Assembly (NCBI GenBank): GCA_029246685.1
Contig: JAQWMR010000010.1
Location: forward strand, 248,001 to 312,000
Direction: 5' to 3'
Origin: Acidimicrobiales bacterium
GTDB taxonomy: Bacteria; Actinomycetota; Acidimicrobiia; Acidimicrobiales; Aldehydirespiratoraceae
Length of the DNA stretch: 64,000 nt
Part shown: in pieces, positions 25,558-34,054 of the stretch
How the letters are laid out: each line of letters begins with the position of its first letter
Numbering within the stretch: position 1 is the stretch's first letter
Notes under the pieces: model-generated
Seen by the model: only the letters and a program-made list of their open reading frames with translations
Databases searched by the model: none
What the model was told of the DNA's origin: nothing
Program-made: the position numbers and the translations under genes

Positions 25558-27201
25558 TCAGCGAAGGCAGGTGCAGTCGACCTTGTCCTCGAGCGCCTGC
25601 CACTTGAAGGAACGGGGCTCAGAGGCGACACCGCAGCCGGTGCATCGGAGGACCCATTCCTTGTCGATCGCTTCGAGCCGGACCGGATGCTCGCCGGTGG
25701 AGAGCCGCGGCTTCTCCTTGACGATCTTCGGTTGGCTGATCGTGGGCAGCTCAGGGCTGCGGATCTCGAGGTAGGGAGCCGAGTCGGCCCACTCGGTGAT
25801 CTCGTCCGGCGACAGATTCGGCGCGGCGAACGTGCCGACGGTGACCGGTTCGATGATCTCGGCCGGCCCGCGATAGTCGAGGAACTCGGTGAGCTGATCG
25901 GTCTGTTCGGGTCCGAAGAGGTGGGAGGACTCGGAAATGTTCTCGATCTCGTCGAGGAAGCCGTCGCCGCCATCGGAGTAGCGGGGATCCTCGAGGGTGT
26001 CCGCCGAGAAGATGATGACGAATCGTGCGCCGCTGCCCAGCGGCTTGCGCCGGAGGATGCGGCCCATGCGCTGGATCATCTGGCGCCGGGTGCGGCTCGC
26101 GCTCAGGACGATGCCGAGGTTGGCGTTGGGGACGTCGACACCCTCGTCCAGAACTCGTGGTGCAGCGACGGCGTCCAGCGTGCCATCGCGGAGGTTGTCG
26201 AGGATCTGGCCACGGTCGCTGCGGCCCGTGCCGCCGGTGATGATCTCGATGTCGACGTGGGGGTCGAGGCGCACGATGGCGTGGTTCGCGGCCCGGACCG
26301 TCTCCGTGAAGATCAGGGAGCCTTCGGCGGTCTTGATCACGTCAGCGAATGTGCCGAGCGACTCGTACTTCGCAGAGCTGGTCGCGACGATCTCCCGGCG
26401 AGCCGAGAACGCTTCGAGGTAGTCGTTGGCCGCCTTGCCGTCTGGACCGCCGTCGTTCTCGGCGAGGTGGTGCACCGCAGCGAGAAAGTCGCCGAACGGG
26501 GTGTGGGGCACGCCGGGGATCTGCTTGAGCACGCGACGAGCGGCGACGATCGCTCCCTCGGTGGTGTCGTACTCGTTGCGCTCCTCAGCGGTGAGGGGCA
26601 CGGCGACGAACGCGACGCGAGGCTGCGCACAGACGCCGTCGTCGATCGCGGCCCCGAAGTCGTAGCGGTAGCAGATGCCCCCGAAGTAGGGGAGGAGGAT
26701 GGACTCGACCGCGTCATCGGAGCGTTCGAGCGTGGCGGTGAGGCCGAGCCGCTCTTGATACTCGGGAAGCAGTGACTTGCGCAGAACCGCGCCACCGAAG
26801 CCATGACACTCGTCGGCGACGAGCAGGCCACCCGCGTCGGTCTTGGGCAGCGGCACACGGCTGGCCGCACTGTGGCGGGTGGTGACCAGGACGTCGCAGT
26901 CGGCGGGCCGATCTCGATAGCCGTCGCCGAGGCGACCGATCGTTCGCTCGGGCAGCGACTCGACGAGCCGCTCGTTCCACTGCTCCATCAAGACCCGCGA
27001 CGGCACGATCACGAGAACGAACAGGCCGCGCTCCAACGCGTCGCCGATCGCCGTGATGGCGACGTCGGTCTTGCCAGATCCCGTGACGGCCTCGATGACC
27101 CCCTTGCGTCCGCAGCGGTTCCAGGCAGTCAGGGCATCGTGCTGCCAGCGGTAGAGGTCGCGCATTCGTTCGTCAGGGTAGGGGGACGGACGCCCCGTCA
27201 C
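25558..27201 (-). CDS. DEAD/DEAH-box (XPB/RAD25-like) DNA helicase
   Basis: This is a 547-residue superfamily 2 helicase with Walker A AVTGSGKTDVA, motif II ADECHGFGG, motif III GLTATLERSD, motif V VDVPNANLGIVLS and motif VI RQMIQRMGRILRRKP. The C-terminal tail has CTGC and CTC, possibly a metal-binding knuckle. It would unwind or translocate on duplex DNA in repair. The GTG start at 27201 overlaps the preceding methyltransferase stop by 4 nt (GTGA). No nuclease is adjacent. Confidence 0.87.
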   Translation of the reverse strand: MTGRPSPYPDERMRDLYRWQHDALTAWNRCGRKGVIEAVTGSGKTDVAITAIGDALERGLFVLVIVPSRVLMEQWNERLVESLPERTIGRLGDGYRDRPADCDVLVTTRHSAASRVPLPKTDAGGLLVADECHGFGGAVLRKSLLPEYQERLGLTATLERSDDAVESILLPYFGGICYRYDFGAAIDDGVCAQPRVAFVAVPLTAEERNEYDTTEGAIVAARRVLKQIPGVPHTPFGDFLAAVHHLAENDGGPDGKAANDYLEAFSARREIVATSSAKYESLGTFADVIKTAEGSLIFTETVRAANHAIVRLDPHVDIEIITGGTGRSDRGQILDNLRDGTLDAVAAPRVLDEGVDVPNANLGIVLSASRTRRQMIQRMGRILRRKPLGSGARFVIIFSADTLEDPRYSDGGDGFLDEIENISESSHLFGPEQTDQLTEFLDYRGPAEIIEPVTVGTFAAPNLSPDEITEWADSAPYLEIRSPELPTISQPKIVKEKPRLSTGEHPVRLEAIDKEWVLRCTGCGVASEPRSFKWQALEDKVDCTCLR

Positions 27202-28161
27202 GCACCGTGGCGGATGACATAGACAAACGTCTCACTGATGAAGCGCGGCCGCGGTCGAACGAATCGGCGCACGGATCGGGTGACCGGGCCCGCGTCGACG
27301 AGTGCCTGGCCCGAACGGCCCATGGTTCGGCAGCCGACATTGCGCCAGTGGCTCCCGCGAATCGTCGCTTGAGCCGCTGGGTGGCGGCGGCGCCCGGTCG
27401 GGGTCGGCGCGCGATGGTGGCAGCCTGGGCGAGGACGAGGCCCCGGCGCTCGGCGAGTTCGGCCATGCCGCTCGGGAAGAGATAACTGACGTGGTCGACG
27501 TTTTCCCAGACGATTCCGAGCTGACCGGCGCGGACTCGCTGCGGCGCGTGCGGATTCGGGGTCGTGAGAATCAGCTCGCCGTCCGGGGGAAGGCCCTCGG
27601 CCGCGGTGGCGAGGATCATGTCGAGGTCCGGTACGTGCTCGATCAACTCGCCCGCGACGATCACGTCGAATGGGCCTCGCTCGGCCAACGGACCGAGACC
27701 GTCGCGTAGGTCGTGTACGACCGCGTCGAAGCCCGCGGCCCGAACTGCTTCCACGCCGGACTCCAGGATGTCGACACCGACGCAGCGCGCCGCGACCCGC
27801 GCGAGTCGTCCGTGGAGCCACTCATCACTTTCGAGGCGCGCTTCGGCGTGGGCGACACAGCCGACGTCGAGCAGCGATCGTCCGCGGCATCGGCTCTCGA
27901 GGAAGGTGAGTCGGTCGGGTATGTCCGGAGGCCAGGCCGCTTCGAGCACGCGGGCGCGGTGGGCGATCGGGACCGGATCGTTCGGGTCGTCGGCGAGGAG
28001 TCCCACAGGCTCGTCGACCAGTCGTGGCTGTCCACGGTCTCGAGCGCCAACTCGGGCTCTCCGTCGAGGATCTGGATCGCCGCGACCGCGAGCCCGCTCA
28101 TCACGAAGTGGTTGGTTCGCCCGGGAACATCGTCGAGGAGTTCATTCGACCTACCTCGCAT
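27198..28161 (-). pseudogene. Class I SAM methyltransferase, apparently frameshifted
   Basis: The core is clear: RSLLDVGCVAHAEARLE (SAM motif I), CVGVDILESGVEAVRAAGF, PFDVIVAGELIEHVPD, GELILTTPNPHAP. The N-terminal part (MSGLAVAAIQILDGEPELAL, ETVDSHDW) is in one frame from 28161 and must join the core (LVDEPVGLLADDP) by a shift near 28000. The expected end (RRFVRPRPRFISETFVYVIR) is in a third frame closing at 27198, giving a second shift near 27300. That last stop overlaps the helicase GTG by 4 nt, which supports it as the original C-terminus. If translation starts at GTG 28006 the core alone may still be made. Confidence 0.6.
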
Positions 28162-28206
28162 GGGCCGTTCGACCGGGGTGTTTCACTCGTCGGATAGCCT
28201 GCGCGG

Positions 28207-29097
28207 GTGACCACCTACGACGACTTCGAGCGGACCGCCGGCGGTGCCGTTCTCATGGACGGCAACAAGCTTCGCGACGAGATCGTGGCCGGTATCCGGG
28301 CCAAGATCGACTCGCTCGGCAACCCCGCCGTCTGCCTCGCCACGGTGCTTGTCGGCGCCGACAAGCCGAGCCAGATCTACGTCCGCAACAAGCATCGCAA
28401 GGCCGAGGAAGCCGGCATGATCTCGCGTCACGTCGAGCTCGCAGAGGATGCGACCCAGGACGACGTCGAGAACGCGGTTCGCGATCTCGCCGAGGACTCT
28501 GGCGTTCACGGAATCCTCGTACAACTCCCGCTTCCCGCCGGTCTGGATGCCGAGCGCGTGCTCGACCTCGTTCCGCCGGAGAAAGACGTCGACGGCCTGA
28601 CCGAACGGTCCATGGGCCGACTGGTGCGCGGTCGCGTGGGGCACGTGCCCTGCACGCCGCTCGGTGTGATGCGGCTGCTCGATCGCTACGGCGTGGAGAC
28701 GTCCGGCAAGCAAGCGGTGGTCATCGGTCGCTCCACCCTCGTCGGTCTACCTCAGGTTCTGCTGCTCGGACGCAAGGGCTGCGACGCGACAGCCACACTG
28801 GCCCACAGCCGGACGTCCGACCTCGCCGGCGTCTGTCGCCAGGCCGACATCATCATCGCCGCGGCGGGCATGGCCCGTCTGGTGACGGCCGAGTTCGTGA
28901 AGCCCGGTGCCGCGGTCGTGGACGTGGGCATCTCGCGCACGGAGGACGGAATCGTCGGTGACGTCGACTTCGACGCCGTGCAGGAAGTGGCCGGCGCGAT
29001 CACGCCGATGCCCGGTGGCACCGGCCCGATGACCATCGGGTGCCTCATGGAGAACACGTTGGCCGCCGCCCGCATGCTGGGCGCCGTTCCGACCTGA
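28207..29097 (+). CDS. folD: Methylenetetrahydrofolate dehydrogenase/cyclohydrolase
   Basis: FolD converts 5,10-methylene-THF to 5,10-methenyl-THF (NADP+) and then to 10-formyl-THF. The 296 residues contain the substrate site IYVRNKHRKAEEAGM with the catalytic lysine, VHGILVQLPLPAGLD, the dinucleotide-binding VVIGRSTLVGLPQ and the C-terminal PMPGGTGPMT. It starts with GTG. In this region it links one-carbon units released at the methylene level to Fhs and formate dehydrogenase. No IclR-type palindrome was found in front of it. Confidence 0.96.
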   Translation: MTTYDDFERTAGGAVLMDGNKLRDEIVAGIRAKIDSLGNPAVCLATVLVGADKPSQIYVRNKHRKAEEAGMISRHVELAEDATQDDVENAVRDLAEDSGVHGILVQLPLPAGLDAERVLDLVPPEKDVDGLTERSMGRLVRGRVGHVPCTPLGVMRLLDRYGVETSGKQAVVIGRSTLVGLPQVLLLGRKGCDATATLAHSRTSDLAGVCRQADIIIAAAGMARLVTAEFVKPGAAVVDVGISRTEDGIVGDVDFDAVQEVAGAITPMPGGTGPMTIGCLMENTLAAARMLGAVPT

Positions 29098-29395
29098 TCA
29101 CTCCACTCGCGGGTCGACGATCGTCTCGAGGCGATACATCAGGATCAGCGACGTCGGCGGTCGAGCGGGCTGTCCGGCTCGAAGGTCGTCGGGGTGATCC
29201 CTCCGACGAGCCGGTCTTGAACGCCCAGTTGAGGGCGTCGGCGTAGAACGCGTCGGGATCGGTGTCGGTGAACGGGGCCGCTCCGAGAGGCAGCGGCGAG
29301 AACCGCCCGGTAGACGTCGGAGTTCCGCCGAGAGGAGGACCGTTCGCGCCGCATCAGCGCGAGCGCACCGCTACGACGGTGGCTGGTCCCAGTGC
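29098..29395 (-). pseudogene. S-layer homology (SLH) domain remnant
   Basis: Joined across two single-base gaps, the minus strand encodes PFTDTDPDAFYADALNWAF, then LVGGITPTTFEPDSPLDRR and LILMYRLETIVDPRVE, ending in TGA at 29098-29100. This is one complete SLH repeat (the FTDV-PxxYYADAVxWAxxxGI-TG-TFxPxxxVTR-xxxMLYR pattern). Lost bases at about 29210 (GGCCTC to GGCTC) and 29152 (CGAACG to CGACG) explain the shifts. Upstream frames lack a clear start, so only the end of a cell-wall-anchored protein is left. Confidence 0.65.
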
Positions 29396-29396
29396 A

Positions 29397-30641
29397 TCAG
29401 CTCGTGGGGAGATGGGCGGTGGCGCCGGTGCCGAGGACGCGCAGGAAGACGCCCGAGCGTGGCTTCGGCGCGAAGTACGACGATTTCGGCGGCATGAGTT
29501 CGCCCTCCGCCGCGACCTCCATGAGATCGTCGATGTCCGTTGGGTGGACGACGAAGCCGAGAAGGTCGTCGGCATCGCAGCGGGCGACGACCTCGGCGAT
29601 GCCGGCCGGTCCGGGGACATAGTCGACGCCGCTGTCGGGCGCGAGTTCATCGATCCCGAGAACGTGGCCGAGGACGTCTCGTCGTAGCCGCTCGACGTCG
29701 AGTGACGCGAGCGCGGACGGGCGCTCGAGCGGATCGAGCACCAGCTTGGTCCACTCGCCGTGGTGGTAAACGCCGACCTCGCCTCGAGCAGTTGGCATCG
29801 CGCCGGCCTCGTCCGAGGACGCGGTGACGATGCCGACCGTCGCGAGCGACGCACGGAAGTCGTCGGTCGCACGTAGATCAACGTCGGCGGCGCGTCGGTG
29901 AAACGCCTCCACGCGCAGCTCGTCGGCGGGGAAGAGGACGCCGAGCGTGCGGGCGTAGGCAGGGTCGTTCGGGTGGGCGTCGCGCCCAGCGAGCGCAGCC
30001 GCGGAACGATGGTGGCCGTCGGTGACGTAGACGTGACCGCCGGCGAGATGGTCGGCGACCGCGTCGCTGTCGTCCGCGTCGAGCGGCCAGATCAGGTGCT
30101 GCACGTCTTCGATGACGTGGTCCACGTGGGGAGAGCGTTCCGTTGCCGTCGCCAGGATTGCGCGGACTGCTTCGTCGGGTGGATGAGTGAGCGCGATCGG
30201 CGAGCTGCTGGCGCCGACGACCTCGAGGTGCCGGCCGAGCAGCGTCGCTCGCTCCGGCCGGACGTTCTCGTGGGTCAGCACCCGACCGTCGCGAAGACCG
30301 TCGATATCGAGCGCGCCGACGACACCCGTCTGCACATGGTGCCCGTAGACGAGCCGGTAGACGTAGAGCGCAGCGTGGGCGGTGGGCTCGAACGCGCCGG
30401 CATCGAGGATGCGGGTCAGCGTCTCGGCGCCGCGTCGGAGCAGTTCATCGTCGTCGGCCACTTCCCCGGAGGCGAGGTCCTCGCGGCTACGAGTGACGCC
30501 GAAGTAGCTGTACGGGTTGGCCTCCACGATGGCGCGTCGCTCGGCCGGCGTCTTTCCGTCGTAGGCGCCAGCGATCACGCTGCTCGCCCAGTCCGGCTGG
30601 ATCAGCCATCCCTGGAAGGGCTCGAAGAGTCGCTCGGTCAT
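29397..30641 (-). CDS. DUF1015 family protein
   Basis: This 414-residue protein begins MTERLFEPFQGWLIQP at ATG 30641, overlapping the serA stop by 4 nt (ATGA). Family marks are NPYSYFGVTRS near the start, the VYVTDGHHRSAAAL active-site-like motif and the terminal PPKSSYFAPKPRSGVFLR. DUF1015 genes are very often next to serA and have been proposed to act in serine metabolism, possibly as a serine kinase-type enzyme; the exact reaction here is not established. The longer open frame upstream is antisense noise within serA. Confidence 0.85.
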   Translation of the reverse strand: MTERLFEPFQGWLIQPDWASSVIAGAYDGKTPAERRAIVEANPYSYFGVTRSREDLASGEVADDDELLRRGAETLTRILDAGAFEPTAHAALYVYRLVYGHHVQTGVVGALDIDGLRDGRVLTHENVRPERATLLGRHLEVVGASSSPIALTHPPDEAVRAILATATERSPHVDHVIEDVQHLIWPLDADDSDAVADHLAGGHVYVTDGHHRSAAALAGRDAHPNDPAYARTLGVLFPADELRVEAFHRRAADVDLRATDDFRASLATVGIVTASSDEAGAMPTARGEVGVYHHGEWTKLVLDPLERPSALASLDVERLRRDVLGHVLGIDELAPDSGVDYVPGPAGIAEVVARCDADDLLGFVVHPTDIDDLMEVAAEGELMPPKSSYFAPKPRSGVFLRVLGTGATAHLPTS

Positions 30642-31843
30642 GCGTTGGTGACAGCGACGTTGATGACGTTCTCGTGCGTTCGGATCTCTTCGACCAGCTC
30701 CGCTGTCGGGATCTTGGCAACGTCGATGGTCGCGACGGCGGCCTTGCTGCCGGAGAAGATCTTGTTGCTCATGTTCGAGACGTTGAGCTCGGCGCTGCGC
30801 AGCATCATGAGGACGGCTGCCAGCACGCCGACCTGGTCGCGGTGGCGAATGGTGAGCGTCGCGGCCCGCGGAGGAGCCGTCTCCATGTTCACGCAATTCA
30901 CGACACCGCCACGGCGGTACGCGTCGATTGCGTCGATGGTGCCGTCGGCGACTGCGGCCTGGGCCTGCTCGGTCGAGGCTCCGATGTGGTGGGTGGCGAC
31001 GACGCTCGGGTGCTTGGCGAGCACCGAGTCGAAGTCGGCCGTGCCGCTTCCGGGCTCGTCAGCGAAGACATCGAGGCCCGCCCGCATGCCCTTCTCGTCC
31101 ATTGCCGCGATGAGCGCGGCCTCGTCCACGACGTCGCCGCGTGAGGTGTTGAGCAGAATCGAGTTCTTCTTCATCTTCGCGAGAAAGGCAGCGTCGACCA
31201 TGCCCCTGGTGCTGTCGCCACCGGGCACGTGGAGAGACACGACATCGGCCTGCGCGAGAAGCGCGTCTTCATCGTCGACGAAGCGAACGCCGGCCTGCAG
31301 CGCCCGCGCGGTCGCGTCTTCCGAGCGGCCTTCCTTGTCGACGGCGATGACGTCCATTCCGAATCCGCTGGCCCTCTCGGCGGTAGCGATGCCGATGTCG
31401 CCGAGGCCGATGATCCCGATGGTGCGGCCGAAGAGCCCGTCCGCCTTGGAGTACGCCTTCTTGTTCCACGCTCCGGCCCGGACGTCGGCCGTTGCGTCCG
31501 CGATGTGGCGGTCGATGGAGAGAAGGAGTCCGAGCGCGAGTTCGGCGACCGCGAGCGCGTTCTTGCCCGGCACGTTGCAGACGAAGATGCCGAGGGCGGC
31601 CGCTTCGTCGCAGTCGATCGTGTTTGTTCCCGCACCGGCGCGCACGACAAGGGCCAGCTCGTCGCCGGCTTCGAGCGCCGCCGCGTTGACCTTCGTGGAT
31701 CGAACCACCAGGACCTCGAAGCCGGGAATCTCCTTGGCGAGATCGTCCGCGCTGAGGTCGCCATTGACCCACACCTCGTCGCCGGCCTCTTCGAGACGGG
31801 CAACGGCGGCCGCGGGCAGTGTGTCGGCGAGGAGTATCTTCAT
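30638..31843 (-). CDS. serA: D-3-phosphoglycerate dehydrogenase
   Basis: SerA oxidises 3-phosphoglycerate with NAD+ as the first step to serine, the main source of methylene-THF. The 401 residues show the NAD-binding GIIGLGDIGIATAERA, the LLNTSRGDVVDEAAL strand with its active-site arginine, a THHIGAST segment carrying the catalytic histidine, and a C-terminal ACT domain (about 330-401, HRDQVGVLAAVLMMLRSAEL) for serine feedback. The divergent promoter region shared with folC holds the IclR-type palindrome. Downstream it is coupled to the DUF1015 gene. Confidence 0.95.
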   Translation of the reverse strand: MKILLADTLPAAAVARLEEAGDEVWVNGDLSADDLAKEIPGFEVLVVRSTKVNAAALEAGDELALVVRAGAGTNTIDCDEAAALGIFVCNVPGKNALAVAELALGLLLSIDRHIADATADVRAGAWNKKAYSKADGLFGRTIGIIGLGDIGIATAERASGFGMDVIAVDKEGRSEDATARALQAGVRFVDDEDALLAQADVVSLHVPGGDSTRGMVDAAFLAKMKKNSILLNTSRGDVVDEAALIAAMDEKGMRAGLDVFADEPGSGTADFDSVLAKHPSVVATHHIGASTEQAQAAVADGTIDAIDAYRRGGVVNCVNMETAPPRAATLTIRHRDQVGVLAAVLMMLRSAELNVSNMSNKIFSGSKAAVATIDVAKIPTAELVEEIRTHENVINVAVTNA

Positions 31844-31857
31844 CAGGTGATCACCTG
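31844..31857 (-). promoter_or_regulatory. 14-bp palindrome touching the serA start codon
   Basis: CAGGTGATCACCTG is a perfect palindrome immediately before the serA ATG and contains the only Shine-Dalgarno-like AGGTG. It could be an operator or a small hairpin that hides the ribosome-binding site. Nothing else in the window repeats it. Confidence 0.35.
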
Positions 31858-31912
31858 TTGTTGGAACGGCTTCAGTGGTACCGGCGGTGCCGGCGACGCG
31901 CCACCCCTTCGG

Positions 31913-31943
31913 CGGATCCGTTCCGCATCGCGGAACGGATCCG
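31913..31943. promoter_or_regulatory. IclR-type operator between serA and folC
   Basis: The core GTTCCGCATCGCGGAAC (31920-31936) is a perfect 7-3-7 palindrome, and the symmetry extends to 14-nt arms (31913-31926 and 31930-31943). It ends 1 bp before the folC ATG and is 70 bp from serA. The same 17-bp element occurs before fhs, before the IclR gene and before the formate dehydrogenase genes. TTCCGn5CGGAA-type dyads are typical for IclR-family proteins. Confidence 0.7.
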
Positions 31944-31944
31944 T

Positions 31945-33168
31945 ATGACGGAAGAGTCTACGGGGCCTGTCAAGGATGTCGAGACGTGGCTGTTGTCGCT
32001 GGCGGTCCACCCATCGGCCCGCGGCGAAGAGGCCCTATCGCTTGCCCGCGCGCTGGTCGACGAGCTCGACAACCCGCAGCGCGCGGCACCGGCCGTGCAC
32101 ATCATCGGCACCGCGGGGAAGGGCGCGGCGGCGTCGCTGCTCACGGACATGATCGTGCGCGCGGGTCACTCGGTCGCCACCCACGTGTCACCCCACGTCT
32201 ACGACATCCGCGAGCGGTTCACGCTCGACGGCGAGTTCCCGGACGACGATGCGCTCGCGACCGCGTTGGCGACCGTGCGCGTCGCGACGGGCCGAGTCCT
32301 CGACGAGCACGGCCGCCCGCCGACGTTCTTCGCCGCGTCGGCCGCGCTGTCATGGGTTCTCGGCCGCGACGCCGGAGTGGACGTCTTCGTCACCGAGGCC
32401 GGGATCGGCGGACGGCTCGACGCAACCGCAGTTCACGATCGACCCGACACCGTCACGGTGATCACGAATATCGGCCTCGACCACACCGACGTTCTCGGCG
32501 AGACGGTGCGCGAGATCGCCATGGAGAAGGTCGCCGTCATTTCCGGGCGGCGAGACGTGATCCTCGCGCCCCAGACCTACGAGGAAGCTCGCGAGGTCGT
32601 GGTTGCCCAATCTCAACAGGCGGGTTCTCGTCTCGTCGAAGTTCCGGCCATGGGCGGGTGGCGCGCCGACGCCGCCGCGACCGCGGATCAGGCGATGCAG
32701 ACGCTCGTGAGCCGGCACGGGTTCGAGCGCGCTCGATTCCGGGACGCAGGGTGGCCGCCCGGGCGTCACGAAGTGCGAGAGTTGGCCGGTCGCCGACTCC
32801 TGCTGGACGGTGCGCACAATCCGCTCAAGATCGCGGCTCTCATCCGCGACATGAACGGTGAACCGGCGCCGTCGGTCGCAGTGGTCGCCCTCGGCGCGGG
32901 AAAGGATCTTGCGGCCTGCGGGTCAGAACTGGTGTCGCTCGGCTGTCCGATCGTGGTCACCGAGTTCGGCGGAGACGACCCGCCGTACAGTCACGCGGCG
33001 AAGGATGTCGCGGCCGTGCTCCAAGGGCTCGGCGCCGACTGCGTGGCGGAGCCGAACCTGCCGGCGGCGACACGGCGAGCCCTGGCCGCGACGGAGGAGG
33101 GTGACACCATCCTCTTCACCGGTTCGTTCTTGATCCTTGCCGACGTCGTCGCGGCGATGGCGGGCTAG
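31945..33168 (+). CDS. folC: Folylpolyglutamate synthase/dihydrofolate synthase family (Mur ligase)
   Basis: The protein has 407 residues. FolC adds glutamates to tetrahydrofolate (and dihydropteroate) with ATP, retaining and activating the one-carbon carrier. The ATP loop is HIIGTAGKGAAASLL (A-G-K-G in place of the usual N-G-K-G-S), followed by FVTEAGIGGRLDATA, ITNIGLDHTDVLG and LLLDGAHNPLKI. ATG 31945 directly follows the IclR palindrome, so the operator would block or position RNA polymerase very close to the start. It is convergent with metF. Confidence 0.9.
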   Translation: MTEESTGPVKDVETWLLSLAVHPSARGEEALSLARALVDELDNPQRAAPAVHIIGTAGKGAAASLLTDMIVRAGHSVATHVSPHVYDIRERFTLDGEFPDDDALATALATVRVATGRVLDEHGRPPTFFAASAALSWVLGRDAGVDVFVTEAGIGGRLDATAVHDRPDTVTVITNIGLDHTDVLGETVREIAMEKVAVISGRRDVILAPQTYEEAREVVVAQSQQAGSRLVEVPAMGGWRADAAATADQAMQTLVSRHGFERARFRDAGWPPGRHEVRELAGRRLLLDGAHNPLKIAALIRDMNGEPAPSVAVVALGAGKDLAACGSELVSLGCPIVVTEFGGDDPPYSHAAKDVAAVLQGLGADCVAEPNLPAATRRALAATEEGDTILFTGSFLILADVVAAMAG

Positions 33169-33169
33169 A

Positions 33170-34045
33170 TCAGCCGAGCGCGCTCTGTTGCCACTCTCGG
33201 GTGGCTTCGACCTGGTTGAAGGTGAACGCGTGAATACCGGTGACGCCGAGCTTCTCGAAGTCGCGACCCAGCGGGTCGATGAGGTTGCTCGGGTTGTAGC
33301 CGGTGGATGCGAACAGGCGGACCAGCCCGGCCTTGTTCTTCTTGAGGTAGCGCAACGACGCGCCCACGCCGAGGCGCATGCCCATCGACATGAGCTTCGT
33401 GCGGTCGACCACACCCGGCACGCCGAGGTGGACCGGTAGCGCGAGGCCGGCCTCTCGCTCCGTTTTCAGCCACTTGCGGATCGCGTCGGTGCTGAAGCAC
33501 ATCTGGGTGGTTGCATGACCGGCCACGCCGGCCTCGGCGAAGAGTTCCTGCTTCTCGATGAGGGCAGTGCGCAGCGCGTGGGCGGGGATGAACGCGTGTC
33601 CGTCCGGGTAGCTCCCGACGCCGACGGCGGTGATCTCACCAGCCGCGACGTCGAGCAGCTCCCGCAGGAAAGCCATTGCGTCCGGGTAGTCGCCCGGCTC
33701 CTCGGCGTCGCCGCCGATGCAGAAGATCTCGGCGAGGCCGAGGGTCCTGCAGCGCGTGGCGAGCGCCTTCACGTGGTCCGCGTCCTGAACCATCCGAGCG
33801 GCGAGGTGCGGCACGGGGCGATGGCCGCGGTCCAGCAGCTCAGCGCAGATGTCGAGCGTCTCTTCGAGCGTCTTCACCGGCGACGCGGCGACGGAGATCC
33901 GCGTGTTGTCCGGGAGGTGCGGGATCTGCGCGGCGAGGCTCTTCATCGGGATGAGCTCGTAGGTCATGTCCTGCACGGCCGAGCGCACGGCCGGGTTGTT
34001 GATTGCCCGGTGGCCCCGGCGGAACGAGTACTCGATTGCGTTCAA
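33170..34045 (-). CDS. metF: Methylenetetrahydrofolate reductase
   Basis: This 291-residue flavin-binding TIM barrel interconverts methylene-THF and methyl-THF with NAD(P)H or another donor. Marks are RISVAASPVKTLEETLD near the start, VPHLAARMVQDADHV, IFCIGGDAEEPGDYPDAMAF and a conserved HATTQMCFSTDAI. It follows fhs by 9 bp and so belongs to the fhs transcript behind the double IclR-type operator. In a methyl-oxidising organism it may work in the oxidative direction. Confidence 0.9.
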   Translation of the reverse strand: MNAIEYSFRRGHRAINNPAVRSAVQDMTYELIPMKSLAAQIPHLPDNTRISVAASPVKTLEETLDICAELLDRGHRPVPHLAARMVQDADHVKALATRCRTLGLAEIFCIGGDAEEPGDYPDAMAFLRELLDVAAGEITAVGVGSYPDGHAFIPAHALRTALIEKQELFAEAGVAGHATTQMCFSTDAIRKWLKTEREAGLALPVHLGVPGVVDRTKLMSMGMRLGVGASLRYLKKNKAGLVRLFASTGYNPSNLIDPLGRDFEKLGVTGIHAFTFNQVEATREWQQSALG

Positions 34046-34054
34046 CAGGTGTCC

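Noticed and set aside
31913..31943. The 14-nt-arm inverted repeat as a terminator for serA or folC
   Set aside because: It lies between divergent starts, not after a gene end, and its core repeats at four other promoters.
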